Counted from the stretch's first letter, positions 19,342-27,818 are shown. The stretch: DNA of 64,000 nt from Clostridia bacterium (GCA_029066845.1 JAIEFR010000022.1:1-64000); one strand, 5' to 3'. The notes: generated from the letters alone by a model not told the origin. Made by a program: numbers and translations.

Positions 19342-20525
19342 AAATAAGCGTTATAGTCTGCGCGGCGGGCAGAGGCGAACGCGCGGAAATGGGCAGGAAC
19401 AAACTGCTCGTTCCCTTTAACGGCGCAAACGCGCTGTACTACACCCTTGAAGGCGTACGCCGCCTCTCGGCAAGCTTAAAGCAAAAGGGTGCGGACGAAG
19501 TGAGCGAAGTTATAGTCACCTCCTCCCCCGAAGATTTGCAAGAGATCGACGCGCTCTGCCTACCCTACGGCTACAAGACGGTTACGGGCGGCGCGACGAG
19601 GAGCGCAAGCGTTGCCAACGCGCTGAAAGAAGTTCAGGGCGAAATAGTCCTTATCCAGGACGGAGCGCGCCCCTACACCACTACCGAACAATATCTGTCC
19701 TGCATCGACTGCGTAAAGCAGTACGGCAGCGCGGTTACGGCAATGCCCGCAACCGACACCACCGTAATAGAAAAGGACGGTTACGTCAACAATATCCCTG
19801 CGCGAAACGCCGTTTACCGCGTTCAGACGCCGCAGGGTTTTTATACGCGGGAAATTAAGCGCGCCTACGCGCTTGCGGCAAACGACGGCGGTACATACAC
19901 CGACGACGGAGCGGTTTACTCACGCTATATCTCCCCCGCCCGCATTTGTCCGTGCGGCACGGAGAGCAATAAAAAACTGACCTATAAAGAGGACTTTACG
20001 GACGCCGCAAATGACTGCGCCATACGCATAAACGAAGCGGCGGCACACCGCTGCGGCTACGGGGTAGACGTGCACGCGTTCGGAAAAAAGCAGGACTTCG
20101 TGACTCTGTGCGGAGTTAGAATCCCCTGCGATACGGGACTTATCGCGCACAGCGACGGCGACGTTGCACTGCACGCCGTTATGGACGCAATACTCTCGGC
20201 GGCGGGACTCAAAGACATAGGACACTACTTCCCCGACAGCGACCCCGCCTTTAAGGGCGCGGACAGCGCAAAGCTGCTTGCAACGGTCATAGATACGGTG
20301 CAAAAGAAGGGTCTGAAAGTCAACGGACTTTCTGTAGCAATTCAGGCGGAAAAGCCGCGGCTTGCCGCTCATATTGATAAAATGGTTGAAAATTTAAGCA
20401 AGCTCACGGGCGCGCCGAAAGATAGCATTTCCGTAACGGCGGGCACCTGCGAGGGCTTGGGCTTCGTGGGCGAAGGGCGCGGCATATGCGCCTACTGCAC
20501 CGCGGTGCTTACGCAAATAAGGTAA
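19338..20525 (+). CDS. ispDF: Bifunctional IspD/IspF isoprenoid enzyme
   Basis: A fusion of 395 residues for two steps of the MEP isoprenoid pathway. Residues about 1-230 are IspD, the CTP:MEP cytidylyltransferase (VCAAGRGERAEMGRNK nucleotide site, VLIQDGARP, PATDTTV). Residues about 235-395 are IspF, the MEcPP synthase (GYGVDVHAFG, IAHSDGDVALHAVMDA zinc site, GHYFPDSDP, AEKPRLAAHI). The fusion is known from several bacteria including some Clostridia. It begins by an ATGA overlap with the PII-like gene and ends 4 bp before radA, so the run from DUF1538 to radA may be one transcript. Confidence 0.95.
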   Translation: MKISVIVCAAGRGERAEMGRNKLLVPFNGANALYYTLEGVRRLSASLKQKGADEVSEVIVTSSPEDLQEIDALCLPYGYKTVTGGATRSASVANALKEVQGEIVLIQDGARPYTTTEQYLSCIDCVKQYGSAVTAMPATDTTVIEKDGYVNNIPARNAVYRVQTPQGFYTREIKRAYALAANDGGTYTDDGAVYSRYISPARICPCGTESNKKLTYKEDFTDAANDCAIRINEAAAHRCGYGVDVHAFGKKQDFVTLCGVRIPCDTGLIAHSDGDVALHAVMDAILSAAGLKDIGHYFPDSDPAFKGADSAKLLATVIDTVQKKGLKVNGLSVAIQAEKPRLAAHIDKMVENLSKLTGAPKDSISVTAGTCEGLGFVGEGRGICAYCTAVLTQIR

Positions 20526-20529
20526 TACT

Positions 20530-21900
20530 ATGGCAAAATCAAACACGACTGTATTCGTGTGCGGCGAGTGCGGAGCCACCAGCCCGAGATGGCTGGGAAA
20601 GTGCCCCTCCTGTGGACAATTCAATACTATGGCGGAGGAAATCGTAAAACCCGCAACCTCCGCGGACGGCGGCAAAAAGAGCCTCTACTCCCTGCCTACG
20701 GCAAAGCCCCTTTCCAAGATAACCTACGAGCGGCACGACCGCATATCTTCGGGCATATCCGAATTCGATACGGTGCTGGGCGGCGGCATAGTCGCAGGTT
20801 CGCTGGTGCTTCTGGGCGGCGACCCCGGCATAGGCAAATCCACCCTCCTCACGCAGATTGCGGCACACCTTTCGGACAAGCATAAGGTGCTGTATTTTTC
20901 CGCCGAGGAGAGCTGTTCACAGGTCAAAATGCGCTGTGACCGATTAGGCTGCGGCGGCGAGAATATGCTGCTTTTAAACGGCACTTGCATAGACAATCTC
21001 GAAAGTGAGCTGGACGGCGTGGAGTTCTGCGTAATCGACAGTATCCAGGCGGTATACACGGACGATTTGTCCTCTTCCTCCGGCTCGGTCGGTCAGGTGC
21101 GCGAGTGCGCAACCAAGCTTATGCGCATTGCCAAAAGCCGCAATATAACCTTTTTTATAATAGGTCACGTCACCAAGGATGGCGCGCTTGCGGGTCCCAA
21201 AGTGCTTGAACACATTATGGACACCGTACTCTACTTCGAGGGCGAGAACTGCGAAAACTTCCGCATATTGCGCGCCGTAAAAAACCGTTTCGGCAACGTT
21301 TCGGAGGTGGGCGTGTTCGAGATGACTGGTGAGGGAATAAAAGCCGTAAACGATTACTCGGGCATATTCCTTTCCGAAAGCCGCGGCGAAGAAGCGGGCT
21401 GCGCCGTCACCCCTTCGCAGACGGGCAACCGCTGTATGAACGTGGAAATTCAGGCGCTTATCACAAAGACGACTTTCGGTCAGCCCAGGCGTATGTCGCT
21501 GGGCGTCGATTACAGCAAGCTTGCCCTGCTTCTTGCCGTGCTGGAAAAGCGGTGCAACCTGCACTTTTCGTCGCAGGACGTCTACATAAATATAATGGGC
21601 GGCATAAAGCTGAACGAGCCGGCAACCGACCTTGCGCTGTGCGCTGCGCTCGCCTCCTCCTACCTCGACAAGCCAGTGGACAAATTCACGGCGGTGTTCG
21701 GAGAGGTCGGCTTAACGGGCGAAGTGCGCGCCGTACAGTACGCCGAAAAGCGCGTGCAGGAGTGCGTGAAGATGGGCTTCAAGCGCGTATTGCTTCCTGC
21801 AAAAAATATGAAGTCGGTGGCGAAATACGCCGACAAAATAAGCATAGTACCCGTGCTTTACCTTGGCACTATGCTCAAATCTTTGTTCCCGAAAGAATGA
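20530..21900 (+). CDS. radA: DNA repair protein RadA/Sms
   Basis: Hexameric RecA-like ATPase that drives branch migration in recombination (456 residues). Ordered features are a zinc finger (CGECG and CPSCGQF), Walker A (GGDPGIGKSTL), Walker B (VEFCVIDSIQA), the RadA-specific KNRFG motif (VKNRFGNVSEVGVFEM), and a C-terminal Lon-protease-like domain (VYINIMGGIKLNEPATDLA). All key residues are present and length is normal. It follows ispDF by 4 bp. Confidence 0.97.
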   Translation: MAKSNTTVFVCGECGATSPRWLGKCPSCGQFNTMAEEIVKPATSADGGKKSLYSLPTAKPLSKITYERHDRISSGISEFDTVLGGGIVAGSLVLLGGDPGIGKSTLLTQIAAHLSDKHKVLYFSAEESCSQVKMRCDRLGCGGENMLLLNGTCIDNLESELDGVEFCVIDSIQAVYTDDLSSSSGSVGQVRECATKLMRIAKSRNITFFIIGHVTKDGALAGPKVLEHIMDTVLYFEGENCENFRILRAVKNRFGNVSEVGVFEMTGEGIKAVNDYSGIFLSESRGEEAGCAVTPSQTGNRCMNVEIQALITKTTFGQPRRMSLGVDYSKLALLLAVLEKRCNLHFSSQDVYINIMGGIKLNEPATDLALCAALASSYLDKPVDKFTAVFGEVGLTGEVRAVQYAEKRVQECVKMGFKRVLLPAKNMKSVAKYADKISIVPVLYLGTMLKSLFPKE

Positions 21901-21910
21901 AAAAGACGTA

Positions 21911-21939
21911 TTGACTTTTTAAAAAATCGGGGCTATAAT
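21911..21939 (+). promoter_or_regulatory. Promoter of the kinase-like/MATE operon
   Basis: TTGACT (21911-21916) and TATAAT (21934-21939) are separated by 17 bp, giving a start near 21946, at the beginning of the structured leader. Confidence 0.85.
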
Positions 21940-21945
21940 TAAGTA

Positions 21946-22039
21946 AATAAAAGTCGTCGGAGGACGCGTAATCGCAATTACGCAAGTCGATAAGACGTCG
22001 AGTGCGCTCGGGTAGATTTAACTGCTCGGGCATTTTTTT
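21946..22039 (+). promoter_or_regulatory. Guanidine-IV-like (mepA motif) riboswitch candidate
   Basis: The leader folds into hairpin 1 (GCGTAAT/ATTACGC, 21966-21983, extended by GAC/GTC), hairpin 2 (CGAG/CTCG, 21999-22010) and a terminator. The loop of hairpin 1 (CGCA, 21973-21976) is exactly complementary to the loop of hairpin 2 (TGCG, 22003-22006), predicting a kissing-loop. Hairpin 2 shares bases 22006-22010 with the terminator, so the two are mutually exclusive. Guanidine-IV riboswitches are known ahead of MepA-type MATE exporters and work by a kissing-loop that prevents termination. Context and architecture agree; identity is inferred without a covariance search. Confidence 0.7.
22006..22039 (+). 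terminator. Riboswitch terminator
   Basis: Ten-base-pair stem (GCTCGGGTAG 22006-22015 with CTGCTCGGGC 22022-22031, including G-U pairs), then seven T (22033-22039), directly before the AGGAGG of the kinase-like gene. Its left arm overlaps the 3' arm of regulatory hairpin 2. Confidence 0.85.
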
Positions 22040-22054
22040 AAGGAGGAAAAATTT

Positions 22055-22669
22055 ATGATTATCACGGTATCGAGAGAGTTCGGAAGCGGCGGCAGGGAGC
22101 TTGGCAAAAGACTTGCCGACGCGCTGGGACTGCAATACTACGACAAAGAGCTTATCGAAGAAATTGCAAGAACCACAGCCCTCGACGAAAAATACGTGAC
22201 TAAGGTTCTGGAAAAGGGCGGTTTTGCAAACTTTGCGTTCAGCTTTGCGCACAGCCTTCCGCTTTCCGCCACCACCCCCAACACCGTGACCGACGTGCTG
22301 GTTGCGCACCAGAAAATCGTTACGGCGATTGCCGAAAAGGGCGACTGCGTGATAGTCGGACGCTGCGCCGACGCCATTGCGGAAAAGTATAACCCCGTAA
22401 AGATTTTCGTCTATGCGGACGAACAGTCCAAAATAAAACGCTGCCGCGAGCGCGCTACCGAGGGAGAGGACCTTTCCGACAAGGCGCTTAAAAAGAGCTT
22501 CAAGCGCATCGACAAGGGCAGAGCCAAACTCCACGACCTGCTCTCCTCCACTCCCTGGGGCGAAAAAACGGGTTACGATTTAATGATAAATACAACCCGT
22601 ATCGAAATAAAAGACATCATACCCCAGCTTGCCGACCTGTGTTCGGAGCTGGCAAACGACAAACGATAA
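22055..22669 (+). CDS. Cytidylate kinase-like family protein
   Basis: A P-loop protein of 204 residues related to cytidylate kinase, with nucleotide-binding segment SREFGSGGRELGKRLAD near the N-terminus and a basic C-terminal half (IKRCRERATEGE) resembling the lid region. It belongs to the kinase-like family often found alone in Clostridia rather than the housekeeping Cmk, and its true substrate is unknown. AAGGAGG precedes the ATG. It is the first gene after the candidate guanidine riboswitch and abuts the MATE gene with no gap, so a role linked to the exported compound is plausible but unproven. Confidence 0.82.
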   Translation: MIITVSREFGSGGRELGKRLADALGLQYYDKELIEEIARTTALDEKYVTKVLEKGGFANFAFSFAHSLPLSATTPNTVTDVLVAHQKIVTAIAEKGDCVIVGRCADAIAEKYNPVKIFVYADEQSKIKRCRERATEGEDLSDKALKKSFKRIDKGRAKLHDLLSSTPWGEKTGYDLMINTTRIEIKDIIPQLADLCSELANDKR

Positions 22670-24013
22670 ATGGCAAATCAACTTTCACAACAATTCACCT
22701 TTAAAAAACTGATTAAATTCGTCTACCCCGCCGTGCTTATGATGGTGTTCACCTCCGTATACGGCGTTGTGGACGGCATATTCGTATCCAACTTCGCGGG
22801 GCAGAACGCGTTTGCCGCCGTCAACCTCATTATGCCCGTACTTATGGGCTTCGCCTCCCTCGGCTTTATGATAGGCACGGGCGGAAGCGCGCTCATATCC
22901 AAGACTCTGGGCGAAGGCGACGTTAAAAAGGCGCGCGCGATTTTTTCGCTGCTCGTTTACGCAACCATTGCGCTGGGCGCGGTTATGACCGTGGTCGGCA
23001 TATTCACTATGCGCCCGCTTGCAATTCTTTTAAAAGCCGAAAAAGAGGGCATCTTGCAGGAGTGCGTTTTATACGGCACCGTCAATATCTGCGGCGTAAC
23101 CCTGTTTATGTTGCAAAACGTTTTCCAGAGCTTTTTCGCACTTGCCGAAAGACCGAAGATAGGGCTTATAGTAATAGTCAGCGCGGGCGTAACCAACGCC
23201 GTGCTGGACGCGGTATTTATCGCAGGTTTCAGGCTGGGGCTTTTAGGAGCGGCGCTTGCCACGGTTACGGGTCAGGCAGTCGGCGGCATAGTGCCCATAC
23301 TCTACTTTGCAATCAACCGCAAGGGCGTGTTATATCTGGGCAAGCCGCTTTTGAAAATTCTGCCCCTTTTAAAGGCGTGCGCAAACGGCTCCTCCGAGAT
23401 GATGACTCAGCTCTCCCTTTCGGTAGTCAACATACTTTACAACTATCAGCTGATGAGCTTTGCAGGCGCGGCGGGCGTTGCGGCGTTCGGCGTAATTATG
23501 TACGTAAGCTTTATTTTCTGTTCCATATTCATCGGCTATTCCATTGGCGTTACGCCCATTATAGGCTTCAACTACGGAGCGCAAAACCGCGCGGAGCTGA
23601 ACAGCGTATTAAAGAAGAGCCTTATAATTATTGCCGTATGCTCGGCGGCTATGTTCTCGCTTGCGATGGCAATGAACTGGCCCCTGCCGTATATCTTCGT
23701 CGGCAAGGACGCGGCTCTGTTTGCAATGACAAGACGCGGCTTCTTTATCGTCGCTTTCATATTCCTTATTATGGGTTTCAGCATATTCGGCTCGGCGTTC
23801 TTCACCGCGCTGAACAACGGACTTGTTTCGGCGGTAATTTCGTTTATGCGCACCCTGTTCTTCCAGGTCGTGTGCGTGCTCACCCTTCCCCTTCTGTGGG
23901 GAATAGACGGCGTGTGGGCGGCGAACGTCTTTGCGGAAATTCTTGCGCTGGCAGTAACGTTTACTCTGTTTATGTGCCTGAGAAAGAAATACGGCTATTT
24001 TATTAAGGAATAA
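22670..24013 (+). CDS. MATE efflux transporter, MepA-like
   Basis: A 447-residue membrane protein with twelve predicted helices in two six-helix halves. The N-terminus (FVYPAVLMMVFTSVYGVVDGIFVSNF, read as a motif region at about residues 15-40) and the GTGGSALISKTLGEGD loop are typical of MepA/NorM-type MATE exporters. Its ATG directly follows the stop of the kinase-like gene. MATE proteins export cationic compounds using Na+ or H+. If the leader is guanidine-IV, guanidinium is the expected signal and perhaps substrate. Confidence 0.93.
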   Translation: MANQLSQQFTFKKLIKFVYPAVLMMVFTSVYGVVDGIFVSNFAGQNAFAAVNLIMPVLMGFASLGFMIGTGGSALISKTLGEGDVKKARAIFSLLVYATIALGAVMTVVGIFTMRPLAILLKAEKEGILQECVLYGTVNICGVTLFMLQNVFQSFFALAERPKIGLIVIVSAGVTNAVLDAVFIAGFRLGLLGAALATVTGQAVGGIVPILYFAINRKGVLYLGKPLLKILPLLKACANGSSEMMTQLSLSVVNILYNYQLMSFAGAAGVAAFGVIMYVSFIFCSIFIGYSIGVTPIIGFNYGAQNRAELNSVLKKSLIIIAVCSAAMFSLAMAMNWPLPYIFVGKDAALFAMTRRGFFIVAFIFLIMGFSIFGSAFFTALNNGLVSAVISFMRTLFFQVVCVLTLPLLWGIDGVWAANVFAEILALAVTFTLFMCLRKKYGYFIKE

Positions 24014-24016
24014 AAA

Positions 24017-24048
24017 AGCGCCGCGGCATTTGCCGCGGCGCTTTTTTT
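24017..24048. terminator. Bidirectional terminator between MATE and lipoprotein genes
   Basis: A 12-bp GC hairpin (24017-24042, arms AGCGCCGCGGCA and TGCCGCGGCGCT) has six A on its left and seven T on its right. It can stop both the MATE operon and the convergent lipoprotein gene. Confidence 0.9.
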
Positions 24049-24052
24049 ACTT

Positions 24053-25615
24053 TTACCTCATAACTGCGTAATACTTATCTGCAAGCGCGCCAAGCTCTGT
24101 TTGAGATTTTTTATCGCTTCTGTAAGAGCCGTCGTGAAGAACCGCGTCGTAAACACTTCCGCTATCTTTGGAAGCTATAAACGTTTCGGTGTATTCTGAT
24201 ACTGCACCCGTCTGCTTATCCGCAATAAGCGCATACAGCGTGAATTTTGCGGCGTTGCTTATCTGACTATCATTGCTGACGTCGGTTGCCTCGGATACAG
24301 CCCCGTAAATAATGTCGTAGCCCTTTCCCACACGGTTTTCTATCATATCCTGAACTAACGCCGTTTCTACTGCGTTTTCGCTGTCCGATAAATATAAGCC
24401 GACAAATTCATTTTTTTCGGTTAACGTTGTTTTTGAAATTCTTTCACACGCTTTTTCTACGTCAGTAATATTTCCGTTTTCGTCTAACCAAGTAGTTGTA
24501 ACTAACGTTGTGTTTACTGTTTTTATAGCGTTTCCATATTTAATTGTACATCTTAAACGACTTATTCCTTGCGTAATATAAGTACAAATCGACAAAACCT
24601 CTGCGCCCTCGCCGTATTCGTCGTCTAACTTTGCTTGCAAGGCGGTAACGACTGCCTGATAATCTTTTTTGAGTTCGTTCTTTATTTCTGCAAGCCTTAC
24701 TTGTTCCGCATAGTAATTGTCGGCAAGCGCACCGAGTTCGGTTTCTGTTTTTGTATCACTTCTGAAAGAGCCGCCGCCTATGACTGTATCGTAAACGTTG
24801 CCGTTATCCTTTGTAGCAATAAGCGTTTCCTTATATTCGTAAACTTTATTGTCATTGTCTGCAATAAGCGCATAGACCGTGAATTTTGCGGCGTTGGTTA
24901 TCATATAATCGTCGGCAACGTCGGTTACTGCGGACACCCCGCCGCAAATAATATCGCAGTCAGTTCCTACACGGCTTTCTATCATTTCTTTAACAAATGC
25001 TTTATCCGTTGCGCTTTCGCTATCGGATAAGTATAAGCCGACAAATTCTTTTCCTTCACTTAATGTTGCCTTTGAAATTCTTTCACAAGCGTGTTCCAAA
25101 TCAGTAATATTACCGTTTTCGTCTAAAAAATATTTTGTTACTGTTGACGTGCCCACGTCCTTTATTGCATTTCCATATTTAACTTTTAAGCCCAAATAAT
25201 CACGCCGCGCACTAACATAAGTATAAATCGACAATACTTCCGCACCGTTGCCGTATTCGTCGTCTAACTTTGCTTGCAAAGCGTCGGTTATCGCTTTAAA
25301 CGCTTCGGCTTGGTCTACCGTATTGTCGTCGCCCGAACCGTCGGGGTCTTTTTCGTCGTCCCCCTTCTTATCGTCGTCCGAACCGTCGGGCTTTTTATTA
25401 TCCTCCGTCTTGTCGCCGTCGTTGCCCGGCTTTTCGGTCTGGTCGGGCTTTTTATTGCCTTCGTCGGGCTTTTCGTTGGGTGTGCTCTGCTCGGTCTTGT
25501 TGCCGCCGTTTCCGCCGTCACCCGTGTTATCGCCGCCGCCGCAGGCAGTAAAGCCGAACGCGCAGCCAAGCGCAGTTACCAAGCATAAAAGCATTGCCAA
25601 AAATTTCTTCCTCAT
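24053..25615 (-). CDS. Secreted lipoprotein with duplicated ~190-aa domain
   Basis: Function not recognised. The start at 25615 (AGGAGGG upstream) gives 520 residues with a lipoprotein signal and Cys25 in GFTAC. A spacer of about 80 residues rich in Gly, Asp, Lys, Asn and Pro follows, then two tandem copies of a domain of about 190 residues. Matching segments in both copies include LQAKLDDEYG, a WLDENGNITD/FLDENGNITD block, ACERISK, EFVGLYLSDSE, NAAKFT and ELGALAD. A hairpin with a T-run sits in the 5' leader. The protein should be anchored on the outer face of the cell membrane. An earlier start would remove the signal from the N-terminus. Confidence 0.82.
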   Translation of the reverse strand: MRKKFLAMLLCLVTALGCAFGFTACGGGDNTGDGGNGGNKTEQSTPNEKPDEGNKKPDQTEKPGNDGDKTEDNKKPDGSDDDKKGDDEKDPDGSGDDNTVDQAEAFKAITDALQAKLDDEYGNGAEVLSIYTYVSARRDYLGLKVKYGNAIKDVGTSTVTKYFLDENGNITDLEHACERISKATLSEGKEFVGLYLSDSESATDKAFVKEMIESRVGTDCDIICGGVSAVTDVADDYMITNAAKFTVYALIADNDNKVYEYKETLIATKDNGNVYDTVIGGGSFRSDTKTETELGALADNYYAEQVRLAEIKNELKKDYQAVVTALQAKLDDEYGEGAEVLSICTYITQGISRLRCTIKYGNAIKTVNTTLVTTTWLDENGNITDVEKACERISKTTLTEKNEFVGLYLSDSENAVETALVQDMIENRVGKGYDIIYGAVSEATDVSNDSQISNAAKFTLYALIADKQTGAVSEYTETFIASKDSGSVYDAVLHDGSYRSDKKSQTELGALADKYYAVMR

Positions 25616-25634
25616 AAAAAACCCTCCTGAAAAT

Positions 25635-25664
25635 AAAAAAGTGCGCCAACCGAAGTAAGCGCAC
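25635..25664 (-). terminator. Hairpin with T-run in the lipoprotein leader
   Basis: On the minus strand GTGCGC and GCGCAC arms (25641-25664) close a 12-nt loop and are followed by TTTTTT (25635-25640), just before the AGGAGG of the lipoprotein gene. Being between promoter and gene, it may be an attenuator; the sensing part is not evident. Confidence 0.55.
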
Positions 25665-25833
25665 GAAAAACACAAACTCCGATTGTCGCCAAACAAACTT
25701 TATACAGCACGAGTATTCACGCACACCGTTGGAATTTGCATTTTTACCAAATTCTAAAAGATGTACGCGATAAAATGGGTAAAACAAAAGAATACCCCTA
25801 TACTGTATATTATTAAGTTTGTTTGGCTTATTT

Positions 25834-25862
25834 AGTATATCACGCTTTCAGATAAAAATCAA
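25834..25862 (-). promoter_or_regulatory. Promoter of the lipoprotein gene
   Basis: Minus-strand TTGATT (25857-25862) and TATACT (25834-25839) with a 17-bp spacer. The resulting leader is about 210 nt and contains a possible 13-codon reading frame and the hairpin at 25635. The rest of the region up to the rubrerythrin gene is AT-rich without other recognisable features. Confidence 0.6.
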
Positions 25863-25954
25863 CAGAGCGGATAAAGTATTTTGCAAATTCTTCCAAGTGA
25901 TTAAACGCATAAGCTAACAAAAACCTACGCAAGATAATTGCACGGAGGAAGGTT

Positions 25955-26551
25955 ATGCACTTTGATGAAACACAAACTTATTTGAATCTTGCACGCAGCT
26001 TTGCCGGCGAAAGTCAGGCGGGAATGCGCTATCAGCTTATTGCAAGGGAGGCTACCGCGCAGGGATATATTGCGCTTGCGGATGAAATCAAGTCGCTTGC
26101 AAAGAACGAAACCGTTCACGCAAGAAGATTTTTTGAAGAACTTACCAAGCGCGGGCTGAAGCTCGATAATATCGTAATAGACGCGGGTTATCCCTTTCAT
26201 ACGGGCGATTTAGTCGAAATGCTGCGCCTTGCGAAAGAGGACGAAAGAAACGAACACGAAAGAATTTATCCCGAATTTGCAAGGATAGCGAAAGACGAAG
26301 GTTTTGCGGATATTGCGGCTTTATTCACTTTGACGGCTAACGTGGAAAAACATCACGAACAGATTTTCGGATATCTTCACGAAGCTATGGAAAGCGGCAA
26401 TCTCTACAAGAACGAAAGCCCCATCCTCTACGTCTGCAAGGAATGCGGACATATGCACACCTCAAAAGAGGCGTGGACTATATGTCCCCTGTGCAAATCG
26501 AGTCAGGGTTTTGTCGCGCTTAACGTTCCTTACGGAAAGGAGAAAATATGA
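25955..26551 (+). CDS. Rubrerythrin
   Basis: A 198-residue diiron peroxidase that protects anaerobes from hydrogen peroxide. The four-helix ferritin-like domain carries the iron ligands in SFAGESQAGMRY, KNETVHARRF, DERNEHERIYPEF and NVEKHHEQIF. The C-terminal rubredoxin-like domain has two Cys pairs (CKECG and CPLC). Electron donors are presumably rubredoxin or a reductase elsewhere. GGAGGAAGG precedes the ATG. Its stop overlaps the start of a 29-codon reading frame. Confidence 0.95.
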   Translation: MHFDETQTYLNLARSFAGESQAGMRYQLIAREATAQGYIALADEIKSLAKNETVHARRFFEELTKRGLKLDNIVIDAGYPFHTGDLVEMLRLAKEDERNEHERIYPEFARIAKDEGFADIAALFTLTANVEKHHEQIFGYLHEAMESGNLYKNESPILYVCKECGHMHTSKEAWTICPLCKSSQGFVALNVPYGKEKI

Positions 26552-26637
26552 AGAAGGCTAACAACACGGAAAACAAGCAGAACAAGCAGTCCAACAAGAA
26601 CTGCGGCTCTTCCAAAAGCACGAAAAACTGCAAATAA
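26548..26637 (+). CDS. Asn/Lys-rich 29-aa peptide
   Basis: A very short reading frame begins by an ATGA overlap with the rubrerythrin stop and has an excellent AAGGAG (26537-26542). The product is almost only Lys, Asn, Ser and Gln with two Cys (KNCGSS and KNCK at the end). Coupling to rubrerythrin and the good ribosome site argue for translation. Function unknown. Confidence 0.55.
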   Translation: MKKANNTENKQNKQSNKNCGSSKSTKNCK

Positions 26638-26638
26638 T

Positions 26639-26731
26639 TGCTTTTTCAGCTTTGACGACCCGTTCGGGAGCTATACGGGCACTTGTGAAGAAAATTACGA
26701 AAAGCCCGTTCAGGACGTTGACGACCTGTAA
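26639..26731 (+). pseudogene. Start-less short peptide frame (DPFGSYTG type)
   Basis: In the frame of rubrerythrin, after its stop, 30 codons read CFFSFDDPFGSYTG followed by an acidic tail ending PVQDVDDL and a TAA. I recall DPFGSYTG-to-DADDL peptides as small conserved proteins of Clostridia. Here no ATG, GTG or TTG opens the frame; the preceding codons are AAT AAT. It therefore looks like a decayed small gene, or one that uses a non-standard start or frameshift from the 29-codon frame. Confidence 0.4.
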
Positions 26732-26758
26732 TATACTTCCTTAGCGGGGAAAACCGCG

Positions 26759-26799
26759 GAGGGCGCGAATTTTTCAAATTCGCGCCCTCTCTCTTTTTA
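26759..26799 (+). terminator. Terminator of the rubrerythrin unit
   Basis: Hairpin GAGGGCGCGAATTT/AAATTCGCGCCCTC (26759-26789) followed by TCTCTTTTT. It lies between the rubrerythrin unit and the convergent NlpC gene. Confidence 0.85.
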
Positions 26800-26807
26800 T
26801 TGAATTT

Positions 26808-27719
26808 TTAAATCATTCTTTGCGCCTGGATATAATAGCCCCACCGCGTGGTGGAAATTTGTTCTATCTTTGCATAGTCCGAAGCGGTGTGCAATATATA
26901 ATTATCACCCAGATACATAGCCACGTGCCCTATCCTTTCCACGCCCGTGTTGTTCTTTCGTGAAGCGTTTGTAAAGAATATCAAATCGCCGCGCTTGAGC
27001 GCGCTCTTTTTGACCGTGGTGCCCTGATACACCTGCGTGCGCGTATTTACCTGCAAGTTGACGTTTGCGCCCAGCTTGAACATATACTGCATCAGCGACG
27101 AGCAGTCGAACGCCGAAGTGGTAAAGCCCTTAAGCTTGTTGCCCTTGCCGTCGTGGTAGCGCGTTGCGCCGTAAACGTAGGTCACGCCCAGGCACTTATA
27201 GCCCTCCTCGATTACCTTTTCAATCTGCGCGTTTGCGCTCTTGTCCATCTGCACAACCGAGCAATAGCCCGCACTTATATAAGCGGTTTTGTTTTTGTAA
27301 TAGGTTTTATACCAGTTGCCTGTGCGCCCGACAAGCGCGTACAGCGTGCCCTTTTCGGCTGTGCCCAGCGCGGAGTAACCCGTTCCCGCACCCGAGCGCA
27401 AATTAACGCCCGCGGAGTTTACGAGTATGTATTCCGCCTTTTCCTCCTTGGGTTGCGTGTTTACGAATATTTCGTTGCCGTTACCGTTGCTCTGCGGTTC
27501 TTCGTTCTCCCCGTTGTTTTCGTTATTCTGATTATTTTCGTTGCCTGCTTGCTCACCGTTGTTTTCTTCCTGGCGGTTATCGTCGTCCACGGTCTGCCCC
27601 GTTATTTCGTCCGGCGCGTCAAGCTGGTCCTTGCGGCTCGAACAGGCAGGCAAAAGCCAGCCCGAAAGCACGAACGCGGAAGTCAACGCAAGCACGGTTA
27701 TCCTTGATTTTAATTTCAT
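26808..27719 (-). CDS. NlpC/P60 cell-wall hydrolase lipoprotein with SH3 domain
   Basis: A 303-residue secreted endopeptidase for peptidoglycan. Order of parts: lipoprotein-type signal (lipobox LPAC, Cys26), low-complexity Asn/Glu/Gly linker, one bacterial SH3 domain (about 97-160: VNSAGVNLRSGAGTGYSALG), then NlpC/P60. The catalytic Cys is in TSAFDCSSLM, the His in RIGHVAMYLG and the third polar residue in YILHTASD. All catalytic residues are present. GAGGAGG precedes the ATG. NlpC enzymes usually cut the D-Glu to diamino acid bond of stem peptides. Confidence 0.92.
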   Translation of the reverse strand: MKLKSRITVLALTSAFVLSGWLLPACSSRKDQLDAPDEITGQTVDDDNRQEENNGEQAGNENNQNNENNGENEEPQSNGNGNEIFVNTQPKEEKAEYILVNSAGVNLRSGAGTGYSALGTAEKGTLYALVGRTGNWYKTYYKNKTAYISAGYCSVVQMDKSANAQIEKVIEEGYKCLGVTYVYGATRYHDGKGNKLKGFTTSAFDCSSLMQYMFKLGANVNLQVNTRTQVYQGTTVKKSALKRGDLIFFTNASRKNNTGVERIGHVAMYLGDNYILHTASDYAKIEQISTTRWGYYIQAQRMI

Positions 27720-27818
27720 ATATTCCTCCTCAGGTTTACGGTTAAATTATACAATAAATTGTAAAAAAACACAATGCAAAATTTTTTCCACCAATGGTAA
27801 ACTCTGCAAGGAGAAAGC

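Noticed and set aside
21946..22039. ZTP or guanidine-I/III identity of the leader
   Set aside because: A GCTCGGGCA stretch recalls the ZTP 3' motif, but the rest of that consensus is absent, and the kissing-loop layout before a MATE gene fits guanidine-IV better.
25527..25787. 86-codon minus-strand frame over the lipoprotein leader
   Set aside because: It overlaps the lipoprotein signal peptide in another frame, crosses the leader hairpin, and has no ribosome site.
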